In this document: one piece after another, positions 1 to 5,768 of the stretch | Numbering within the stretch: the first letter of the stretch is position 1 | Layout: every line of letters starts with the position of its first letter | DNA from: Planktomarina sp. | Lineage (GTDB): Bacteria; Pseudomonadota; Alphaproteobacteria; Rhodobacterales; Rhodobacteraceae | Assembly: GCA_002698165.1 (NCBI GenBank) | Contig: NZVF01000051.1 | Location: 1 to 5,768, forward strand | Length of the DNA stretch: 5,768 bases | Direction: 5' to 3' | Made by a program: the position numbers and the translations under genes | The notes under the pieces: model-generated | Told to the model about the DNA's origin: nothing | The model's input: the letters and a program-made list of their open reading frames with translations, nothing else | The model's database searches: none

Positions 1-165
1 AAAATCATTACCCTAGAGGATCAACGTAAAGCTTTACAGTTAGAAACGGAATCTCTTCAAAACGAAAGAAACTTGAAGTCGAAGGCCGTTGGTAGAGCAA
101 AGGCTGCTGGAGAAGATGTTTCTGAAATTCTTTCTGGTATGGACGAGTTAAAATCTAAACTAGAG
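1..165 (+). pseudogene. serS: Truncated serS segment: tRNA-binding coiled-coil arm of seryl-tRNA synthetase
   Basis: Codons 1-55 match the N-terminal arm of bacterial seryl-tRNA synthetase. The visible string TLEDQRKALQLETESLQ, then NERNLKSKAVGRAKAAGEDV, lines up with E. coli SerRS ALEERRKVLQVKTENLQ and [20 protein letters not shown], as I recall that sequence, with about half the positions identical and no gap. Visible codon 1 corresponds to about residue 29 of E. coli SerRS, so the missing start would lie about 85 bp to the left of the window. In SerRS this region is the first long helix of the antiparallel arm, the turn, and the beginning of the second helix, which contacts the long variable arm of tRNA-Ser. 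The rest of the second helix and the whole catalytic core (class II motifs 1-3) are absent; the frame instead runs into the oxidase. Similarity fades around ELKSKLE (codons 49-55), which could belong to either protein. This is either a remnant fused in frame or an assembly chimera. The frame itself is undamaged. Confidence 0.7.
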
Positions 166-1548
166 AAGATTCTACCAGCTTCAGCTTTTCCTGAAATCAG
201 TGAAAAATTTATGACTGAGCCGCGTGGGCTATATCAAGGTATAGTAGGAACTTTGGTAGCTCCGGACAGCACGGACCAAGTGTCACAAATAATTTTTGTA
301 GCAGCACAGGCAGGTGTTGCTGTAGTACCTTTTGGTGGTGGCACAGGTCTTGTTGGCGGACAAGTTTTACCTAAATCCCAAGGAGGCGTACCTGCTCCTA
401 TTGTACTAAGCTTATCGCGAATGCGTAAAGTTAGACAATGTTACCCGAAAGAGAATGTTTTGGAAGTGGAGGCAGGTGTGACATTAGCTGAAGTTCAGGC
501 TGAGGCTGCAAAGGTAGACCGAGCCTTCCCCTTGTCGATTGCCTCTGAGGGAACTGCTCAAATTGGTGGAATTTTGGCAACAAATGCTGGGGGTGTGAAT
601 GTTTTAAGATATGGGATGGCGCGTGATCAAGTTTTTGGAATTGAAGCAGTAATGGCGGATGGTAAAATATTAAATGGTTCTACGCGGCTACGTAAAGATA
701 ATACTGGTTACGATTTGCGACATTTGCTTATTGGTTCAGAAGGTACGCTTGGTATAATTACATCTGCTAGTTTAAAACTTTCCCAGCGTCCGATTAGTGA
801 AGCAACAGCTCTTTTTTCTGTCGAGAGCCCCACATCAGCGCTTGAATTGCTGAACCGAACAAAGATGATTGTGGGTGAAGGAATTTCAGCTTTTGAATTG
901 ATTTCGGGGCAAGGCCTGAAATTTGTATCAGAAAAGTTTCCACAAATACGTCAGCCGTGGTTAAAGCCGCCTGATTGGTCAGTCTTGTTACATCTAGGTT
1001 TTGCAACCGGTTTGCAGGCGGAGCAAGTGATTGATGAATTGTATCAAAATGCAGCTGATTTGATACTTGATGGTGTAATTTCGCAATCAAAACAGCAATC
1101 GAAAGATTTTTGGAGTCTCCGTGAAGCGATACCTGCGGCTAATAAGGCGATTGGTGCGATTTGTTCTTTTGACATATCAGTGCCGCTTTCTGAAATTCCA
1201 AATTTTATTCGTAGAGCTGGTGATTGTGTTAAAAGGCTTGGCAAAATGCGAATTAATTGTTTTGGCCATCTTGGAGATGGTAACCTACACTACAATATTT
1301 TTCCTTATTCCGGAGTATCATCGAAAGATTATGCTAAAGTAAATGAAGTTTTGGAAAGTGAATTATACTCTCTAATCTATGAAATGGATGGATCAATATC
1401 TGCTGAACATGGAATAGGACGACATAAAGTAAAGCATTTAAAAGACTTCTGTGATCCAGTTAAGATGACGGTTATGCGCAGTGTCAAACAGGCTCTAGAC
1501 CCTGTTGGAATTCTGAATCCTGGAGTGCTAATGTCAGATTTATATTAG
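1..1548 (+). CDS. FAD-linked D-2-hydroxyacid dehydrogenase (GlcD/D2HGDH type) with SerRS-like N-terminus, 5' partial
   Basis: The frame is open from the left edge to the TAG at 1546-1548. The first start-type codon with a long product is TTG at 73, but coding similarity continues to base 1, so the gene is probably 5'-truncated. From ATG 139 the protein has 469 residues, the usual length of the family. Numbered from TTG 73, it shows the FAD-binding PP-loop PFGGGTGLVGG (86-96), SEGTAQIGGILATNAGG (158-174) and GSEGTLGI (221-228), all FAD_binding_4. The C-terminal FAD-oxidase domain has FGHLGDGNLHYN (397-408) and AEHGIG (444-449), whose His and Glu residues bind metal in relatives, and ends in LDPVGILNPG. 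The family oxidises D-lactate, glycolate or D-2-hydroxyglutarate and passes electrons to a flavoprotein, cytochrome or quinone; the substrate here cannot be fixed. No good ribosome binding site precedes ATG 139 (GGAGAAG at 109-115 is too far). A Phe stands at 366 where relatives have Lys or His. The oxidase call is firm; the true start is unknown. Confidence 0.9.
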   Translation, partial: KIITLEDQRKALQLETESLQNERNLKSKAVGRAKAAGEDVSEILSGMDELKSKLEKILPASAFPEISEKFMTEPRGLYQGIVGTLVAPDSTDQVSQIIFVAAQAGVAVVPFGGGTGLVGGQVLPKSQGGVPAPIVLSLSRMRKVRQCYPKENVLEVEAGVTLAEVQAEAAKVDRAFPLSIASEGTAQIGGILATNAGGVNVLRYGMARDQVFGIEAVMADGKILNGSTRLRKDNTGYDLRHLLIGSEGTLGIITSASLKLSQRPISEATALFSVESPTSALELLNRTKMIVGEGISAFELISGQGLKFVSEKFPQIRQPWLKPPDWSVLLHLGFATGLQAEQVIDELYQNAADLILDGVISQSKQQSKDFWSLREAIPAANKAIGAICSFDISVPLSEIPNFIRRAGDCVKRLGKMRINCFGHLGDGNLHYNIFPYSGVSSKDYAKVNEVLESELYSLIYEMDGSISAEHGIGRHKVKHLKDFCDPVKMTVMRSVKQALDPVGILNPGVLMSDLY

Positions 1549-1666
1549 ACTAAGGAATGATGTTGATAAAGCTTTGTAGCAAGAACAGAGAAGTTATAAA
1601 TTTTTAAGTTAAAAGCTTGTTGTTACATAATTTACCTTGATTGCTGGAAGTTGTATCCAATAGCAC

Positions 1667-2311
1667 ATGACAGTTTATTCTCCACCTTTAGATCCTTTAG
1701 ACATTGTTCACCTTGATCATGAATTATTAGCAGTGAACAAACCGTCTGGACTTCTGTCTGTACCTGGTAAAGGCCCAATGTTGTCGGATTGCTTAATCTC
1801 CAGGGTAAAAAAAGAATACCCAAAAGCATTATTAGTACATCGTTTAGATCGCGATACGTCAGGTGTTATGGTTTTTGCATTATCATCCTATTCACAGCGT
1901 CATTTGGGGCTTCAATTTGAAAAACGGCAGTCTCAGAAAACATACATCGCGCGGATTTGGGGTCAGGTCTGCGATAACAAAGGTATGATTGACCTGCCGA
2001 TAGCAGTAGATTGGCCTAACCGCCCAATGCAAATGGTTTGCCATGATACTGGCCGTGCAGCAATCACTCACTGGGAAATGATTAAAAGAAATATTACAGA
2101 AACTCGTGTGAAATTGAGACCTGAAACTGGACGATCTCACCAGTTGCGTGTTCATATGATGGCGATTGGTCACCCAATTCTAGGAGACCCTTTATATGGC
2201 ATTTCAGAGTCTCAAAATGTCAACCGCTTGATGCTTCATTCTCATCGACTGCGAGTTCGTCACCCCGACGGTGGCGAGATGATAGAGTTTCGGGCAAAAA
2301 TACCGTTTTGA
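1667..2311 (+). CDS. rluA: Dual-specificity RNA pseudouridine synthase RluA
   Basis: This 214-residue protein converts uridine to pseudouridine; E. coli RluA (219 residues) acts on 23S rRNA U746 and on U32 of several tRNAs. Visible landmarks are NKPSGLLSVPGKG (24-36), HRLDRDTSGVMVFAL (58-72) with the catalytic Asp at 61, the RluA-type segment DWPNRPMQMVCHDTGR (115-130), and ETGRSHQLRVHM then GHPILGDPLYG (153-178). The short length, with no N-terminal S4 domain, and the DWPNRP segment separate it from RluC and RluD. An in-frame TAG at 1661-1663 leaves ATG 1667 as the first possible start. Its ribosome binding site is weak: GGAAG at 1646-1650 lies 16 bases upstream. The gene follows the oxidase by 118 bp with no clear terminator between them, so read-through is possible, though the functions are unrelated. 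All catalytic motifs are present and the gene looks intact. Confidence 0.88.
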   Translation: MTVYSPPLDPLDIVHLDHELLAVNKPSGLLSVPGKGPMLSDCLISRVKKEYPKALLVHRLDRDTSGVMVFALSSYSQRHLGLQFEKRQSQKTYIARIWGQVCDNKGMIDLPIAVDWPNRPMQMVCHDTGRAAITHWEMIKRNITETRVKLRPETGRSHQLRVHMMAIGHPILGDPLYGISESQNVNRLMLHSHRLRVRHPDGGEMIEFRAKIPF

Positions 2312-2493
2312 GTATAAAGTGATATTTATGGGGGTTGAATGGAAATAAACTTAGTTTCTGATAAAATCCTTAACTGCCAAATTTCTAAAATATACTAGGT
2401 CAAACTGAGCATTTTATGTAAATAATATAGTTTTTCGTGTATTAAACTTTCAACTTGCAACATATCAGATAAAGAATAAAAGTTAGACTTGCC

Positions 2494-2500
2494 TATAAAT
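2494..2500 (+). promoter_or_regulatory. Possible -10 element upstream of the aldehyde dehydrogenase
   Basis: TATAAAT lies 30 bases before the start codon and would give a short leader that includes the ribosome binding site. No acceptable -35 hexamer sits 16-19 bases upstream (the sequence there is AAAGAA-like). In such an AT-rich gap a TATAAA match may be chance. The rest of the 2312-2529 gap shows no gene, no repeat and no clear hairpin. Confidence 0.2.
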
Positions 2501-2519
2501 TCTATCGACATATTTTTCT

Positions 2520-2526
2520 GGGAGAG
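2520..2526 (+). promoter_or_regulatory. Ribosome binding site deciding between two adjacent ATG codons
   Basis: GGGAGAG is a strong Shine-Dalgarno match in front of tandem ATG codons at 2530 and 2533. The GGAG core ends 5 bases before the first ATG and 8 bases before the second. The second spacing is closer to optimal, so the protein may begin MDKLDFYING rather than MMDKLDFYING. Confidence 0.6.
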
Positions 2527-2529
2527 TGA

Positions 2530-3960
2530 ATGATGGATAAATTAGATTTTTATATTAATGGTGAATGGGTCAAGCCATCGCAGCCAAAAACACTCGACGT
2601 AATTAATCCAGCTAATGAAGATAAAGTGGCAACAATATCTTTGGGAAATAGCCAAGATGTTGATCTAGCTGTTTCTGCAGCGCGTGCAGCGTTTATCCCT
2701 TATTCCGAAACACCGGTTAATCAACGTGTTGAGCTGCTTACGACCATTCGTGAGATATACAAGCGCAGATTGGACGATGTGGCTGATGCAATTCAGACAG
2801 AAATGGGTGCTCCAACCTATCTGGCCAAAGGTGCTCAAGCCATGGTTGGGCTAGGGCATTTGAAAGCAGCGATACGATCTCTCAGCAATCATGATTTTGA
2901 GTACTTACATGGAGAATTCATAATACGCCATGAACCTATAGGGGTTTGTGGCCTCATAACTCCATGGAATTGGCCAGTAAACCAAGTGGTGTCTAAACTT
3001 GCACCATGTATCGCGGCAGGTTGTACGGCAATATTGAAGCCTTCTGAGATAGCACCCTTATCATCAATGGTCATTGCTGAAATTCTGGATGAGGCGGGAG
3101 TGCCGGCTGGTGTGTTTAATCTCGTGAATGGGATGGGACTGGAAGTAGGATCAGCAATGTCTGCTCATCCAGATATAGATATGATGTCATTTACGGGTTC
3201 CACACGTGGAGGCGTTGCAGTGGCAAAAGCGTCCGCTGATACAGTAAAGAGAGTGAGCCAGGAATTAGGTGGAAAATCAGCGAATATTATTCTTGATGAT
3301 GATCAGTTTGAGAAATCCATAAGCGATGGTGTAAGTCTTTGTATGGACAATACTGGACAGTCCTGCAACGCTCCAACACGTATGTTAGTCCCTGCCAATC
3401 GCAAAGAACAAGCTTTTACTATAGCAGCTAAAGCAGCAGAAAAGACAATTGTTGGTGATCCGAAATCTGATGATACGGTAATTGGGCCTCTGGTAAGTGA
3501 TGTACAGTATGAAAAGGTGCAGAGTCTTATTGAGAGGGGAATTAGTGATGGGGCAAAACTGGTAGCTGGTGGGCCTGGTAAGCCAGCGGGTTTAAGTCAA
3601 GGATATTACGCTAAGCCTACTGTATTTGGTGATGTTAAAAATGACATGACTATTGCTAAAGAAGAAATATTTGGGCCAGTTTTGTCAATTATTGCGTATG
3701 AAAATATCGATGATGCAGTTACGATAGCCAATGATACTGAATACGGACTAGCCGCTTATGTTTCTGGTGAAAACAAAGATGATTTAACAAATATTGCAAG
3801 GCGGTTGCGTGCTGGTCAAATCCATATTAATTACGGTTCTGGCGGTGCCAATGCCCCATTTGGAGGTTTTAAACAATCTGGAAATGGCCGAGAAAAAGCT
3901 GAGTGGGGTCTTGAGGAGTTTTTGGAAGTTAAGGCAATTTTTGGTGGCAAATTTAATTAG
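2530..3960 (+). CDS. NAD(P)-dependent aldehyde dehydrogenase, CddD-like
   Basis: This complete 476-residue member of the aldehyde dehydrogenase superfamily oxidises an aldehyde to the acid in the cytoplasm. Numbered from ATG 2530, the visible motifs are TPWNWP with the oxyanion Asn at 147, LKPSE with Lys 170 and the following Glu that suits NAD+, FTGST (221-225) in the cofactor-binding turn, QELGGKS with the general-base Glu 245, GQSCNAPTR with the catalytic Cys 279, and EEIFGP (378-383). The C-terminus carries APFGGFKQSGNGRE and GLEEFLEVKAI. The NGQWV-like start, the TVKRVSQELGGKS stretch and GQSCNAPTRMLVP resemble the subgroup typified by Rhodococcus 6-oxolauric acid dehydrogenase CddD. That subgroup placement is from memory, and the substrate is unknown. 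ATG 2533 is an equally good or better start. The gene stands alone, 218 bp after rluA and ahead of a strong terminator, so its context does not reveal a pathway. No damage is visible. Confidence 0.92.
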   Translation: MMDKLDFYINGEWVKPSQPKTLDVINPANEDKVATISLGNSQDVDLAVSAARAAFIPYSETPVNQRVELLTTIREIYKRRLDDVADAIQTEMGAPTYLAKGAQAMVGLGHLKAAIRSLSNHDFEYLHGEFIIRHEPIGVCGLITPWNWPVNQVVSKLAPCIAAGCTAILKPSEIAPLSSMVIAEILDEAGVPAGVFNLVNGMGLEVGSAMSAHPDIDMMSFTGSTRGGVAVAKASADTVKRVSQELGGKSANIILDDDQFEKSISDGVSLCMDNTGQSCNAPTRMLVPANRKEQAFTIAAKAAEKTIVGDPKSDDTVIGPLVSDVQYEKVQSLIERGISDGAKLVAGGPGKPAGLSQGYYAKPTVFGDVKNDMTIAKEEIFGPVLSIIAYENIDDAVTIANDTEYGLAAYVSGENKDDLTNIARRLRAGQIHINYGSGGANAPFGGFKQSGNGREKAEWGLEEFLEVKAIFGGKFN

Positions 3961-3983
3961 AAAATCCAAAAAATTTTATTAGT

Positions 3984-4013
3984 AAAAAGGCCCCGCTACA
4001 GTGGGGCCTTTTT
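3984..4013. terminator. Bidirectional rho-independent terminator between converging genes
   Basis: A perfect 11-bp stem pairs AAAAAGGCCCC (3984-3994) with GGGGCCTTTTT (4003-4013). The 8-base loop GCTACAGT can close further with a G-T and a C-G pair to leave a TACA tetraloop. The T-tract on the plus strand and the A-tract, read as T on the minus strand, make it functional both ways. It lies 23 bp after the aldehyde dehydrogenase stop and 21 bp after the pnp stop, so one hairpin serves both converging transcripts. Confidence 0.92.
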
Positions 4014-4034
4014 AATTCAGTTAAGAAACACTTT

Positions 4035-5768
4035 TTAGGATTTGTCTTCTTCTGGGGACATTTCTTCACCAGTTTCTTGATTTACCATTTTCATCGCTAG
4101 GCGGACTTTGCCACGATCATCAAACCCCAGTAGTTTAACCCATACTTCTTGACCCTCTTTTAAAACATCAGACGGATGATTTATTCTGCGATTTTCAATT
4201 TGACTGACGTGCACTAATCCATCACGTTTGCCAAAGAAATTCACAAAAGCACCAAAATCTACGACTTTCACCACTTTACCTTTGTAGATAGCGTTAGCTT
4301 CAGGTTCTGCTACAATTGCGTGGATCATCTCGTACGCTGTTTTGATACTGTCAGCATTCGGACTGGCAATTTTGATTACACCTTCGTCATTAATATCTAC
4401 TTTTGCGCCAGATGTTTCTACAATCTCTCGAATTACTTTACCGCCAGATCCTATTACTTCGCGTATTTTATCAGTCGGAACGTTCATAGTTTCAATTCGT
4501 GGGGCATGAATGCTGAACTCCTGTGCGCCTGTTATTGATTTGGACATTTCACCCAAAATATGTAGGCGGCCCGCTTTGGCTTGCGCTAAGGCCTTTTTCA
4601 TTATGTCTTGGGTAATTCCAGCAACTTTGATATCCATTTGTAAGGACGTAATTCCAGCCTCTGTACCAGCAACTTTGAAATCCATGTCTCCTAAATGGTC
4701 TTCGTCCCCGAGTATATCAGTTAAAATGGCATAATCACCGTCTTCTTCCAGAACCAAACCCATAGCTACACCCGCGACAGGCGCTTTTAGTGGAACCCCA
4801 GCATCCATCATGGACAGTGATCCACCACATACTGAAGCCATAGATGACGAACCATTTGACTCTGTTATCTCAGATACTAACCGAATGGTGTATGGAAAAT
4901 CTGTAGCTGGTGGCAGAACTGCTTGAAGTGCACGCCATGCTAACTTTCCATGGCCAATTTCTCTTCGACCAGGAGGTCCAAACCGACCTACTTCGCCAAC
5001 TGAGTAAGGTGGGAAGTTATAATGTAATAAAAAGTTAGATTTATACATTCCATTCAGAGCATCAATCATTTGTTCATCGTCACCAGTACCTAATGTGGTT
5101 ACCACTAGCCCTTGAGTTTCACCACGTGTAAACAGTGCTGAGCCATGTGTCCGTGGTAGTAGGCCTGTCTGGCAATCAATTGCACGCACGGTATCGAGAG
5201 CCCGTCCATCAATTCGTTTGCCTTTTTTTACCACGTCGCCGCGTAAAACCTGTGACTCTAGTTTCTTTAATGCGGATCCTAGGTTTTCGTCTGCAAGCTG
5301 CTCTTCACTTAAAGTAGACTTAATAGTTTCTTTTGCCTCTGAAACGGCAGTTGTCCTTTCTTGCTTATCTGTAATTGCATACGCCGCCTGCATTGCTTCT
5401 TTCCCAGCGGTAGACACTGAGGCAAATAGATCACTGTAATCCGGTGCTTGAAAATCAAATGGTTCTTTTGCGCAATCCTCTGCCAGATCAATAATGAGAT
5501 TAATTACAGGTTGTATTTGCTCATGCGCAAAAGCAACTGCTCCTAGCATTTCGTCTTCAGTCAGCTCGTAAGCCTCTGACTCTACCATCATTACGGCGTC
5601 TTTGGTGCCTGCTACCACTAAATCTAAACGCTGTTCCGGTTCCATACGAAGATTATGCATCTCATCTATTGTTGGATTTAAAACATATGCTCCATCTACA
5701 AAACCAACACGTGCTGCAGCAATTGGACCCATAAAAGGAGCGCCTGAAATTGTTAGGGCTGCAGATGC
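4035..5768 (-). CDS. pnp: Polyribonucleotide nucleotidyltransferase (PNPase), 5' partial
   Basis: PNPase degrades RNA 3'-to-5' with phosphate, releasing nucleoside diphosphates, and joins the RNA degradosome in many bacteria. The frame runs off the right edge. The 12 codons before the ATG at 5732 read [12 protein letters not shown], matching the conserved ASAALSLSGIPF of the family, so that ATG is internal and roughly 125-130 N-terminal residues are missing. Counted from the edge, the 577 visible residues hold the end of the first RNase PH domain (to ~75), the helical linker (~80-170), the second RNase PH domain (~175-400), KH with GSGG in [13 protein letters not shown] (~437-449), and S1 (~492-560, VDFGAFV and GLVHVSQI). 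Phosphate-site SNGSSS is at 304-309, and catalytic Asp 357, Asp 363 and Lys 365 lie in [12 protein letters not shown], equal to E. coli D486, D492 and K494. Relative to E. coli there are about six extra residues around [10 protein letters not shown], near the end of the first PH domain. The gene ends in TAA and shares a terminator with the converging aldehyde dehydrogenase. Confidence 0.97.
   Translation of the reverse strand, partial: ASAALTISGAPFMGPIAAARVGFVDGAYVLNPTIDEMHNLRMEPEQRLDLVVAGTKDAVMMVESEAYELTEDEMLGAVAFAHEQIQPVINLIIDLAEDCAKEPFDFQAPDYSDLFASVSTAGKEAMQAAYAITDKQERTTAVSEAKETIKSTLSEEQLADENLGSALKKLESQVLRGDVVKKGKRIDGRALDTVRAIDCQTGLLPRTHGSALFTRGETQGLVVTTLGTGDDEQMIDALNGMYKSNFLLHYNFPPYSVGEVGRFGPPGRREIGHGKLAWRALQAVLPPATDFPYTIRLVSEITESNGSSSMASVCGGSLSMMDAGVPLKAPVAGVAMGLVLEEDGDYAILTDILGDEDHLGDMDFKVAGTEAGITSLQMDIKVAGITQDIMKKALAQAKAGRLHILGEMSKSITGAQEFSIHAPRIETMNVPTDKIREVIGSGGKVIREIVETSGAKVDINDEGVIKIASPNADSIKTAYEMIHAIVAEPEANAIYKGKVVKVVDFGAFVNFFGKRDGLVHVSQIENRRINHPSDVLKEGQEVWVKLLGFDDRGKVRLAMKMVNQETGEEMSPEEDKS

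Noticed and set aside
1..138. The N-terminal extension as an ordinary low-complexity coiled coil of the oxidase
   Set aside because: The match to SerRS is gap-free and includes specific conserved positions (RK-LQ, LQ-ERN, SK-G-AK-GED), too particular for a generic coiled coil.
1568..1618. Two AAGCTTT-like blocks (1569-1575 and 1612-1618) that could pair as a terminator after the oxidase
   Set aside because: Only 7 AT-rich base pairs with a loop of about 36 bases and no adjoining T-tract; the blocks are nearly self-palindromic, so the match is likely chance.
2339..2398. Short frame ATG-TAG of 19 codons after rluA, preceded by GGGG
   Set aside because: Too short, with no recognisable sequence and poor spacing for a ribosome binding site; no support as a gene or leader peptide.
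2455..2482. TTGCAA followed by TAAAAG as a promoter for the aldehyde dehydrogenase
   Set aside because: Both hexamers match the consensus in only four of six positions, which is expected by chance in this AT-rich gap.
4320..4734. Open frames on the plus strand inside pnp
   Set aside because: They lie antisense to the conserved KH and catalytic regions of PNPase and have no motifs of their own; they are shadows of the real frame.
5730..5732. ATG at 5732 as the start of pnp
   Set aside because: The codons upstream to the window edge match conserved internal PNPase sequence, so this Met is internal.

Overview
The window looks like a piece of an AT-rich (roughly 40% GC by eye) alphaproteobacterial chromosome. 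The polynucleotide phosphorylase and the FAD-linked dehydrogenase both read like Rhodobacterales-type proteins from memory, which would suggest a low-GC marine relative. This placement is an inference, not a search result.

Layout: positions 1-1548 (+) hold an open frame, cut by the left edge, for an FAD-dependent D-2-hydroxyacid dehydrogenase of the GlcD/D-2-hydroxyglutarate dehydrogenase type. Its first ~55 visible codons are not part of that family. They read as the tRNA-binding coiled-coil arm of seryl-tRNA synthetase (SerRS), joined in frame to the oxidase. After a 118-bp gap comes rluA (1667-2311, +), a pseudouridine synthase. A 218-bp AT-rich gap carries the ribosome binding site of a CddD-like aldehyde dehydrogenase (2530-3960, +). 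A strong bidirectional hairpin terminator (3984-4013) separates this from pnp, which runs in the opposite direction (4035-5768, -) and is cut by the right edge.

The genes do not form one pathway. pnp (RNA decay) and rluA (rRNA/tRNA modification) are RNA-metabolism housekeeping genes. The FAD dehydrogenase and the aldehyde dehydrogenase are catabolic oxidoreductases with unknown exact substrates. The three plus-strand genes could be partly co-transcribed, since no convincing terminator lies between them, but the gaps are wide and the functions unrelated.

The one truly odd feature is the SerRS-arm/oxidase junction at about 139-170. It is either a real gene fusion (a serS remnant joined to an oxidase, implying a second intact serS) or a chimeric join made in assembly. 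I see no mobile element, CRISPR array, tRNA or rRNA gene, and no evidence for a new defence or other multi-gene system.
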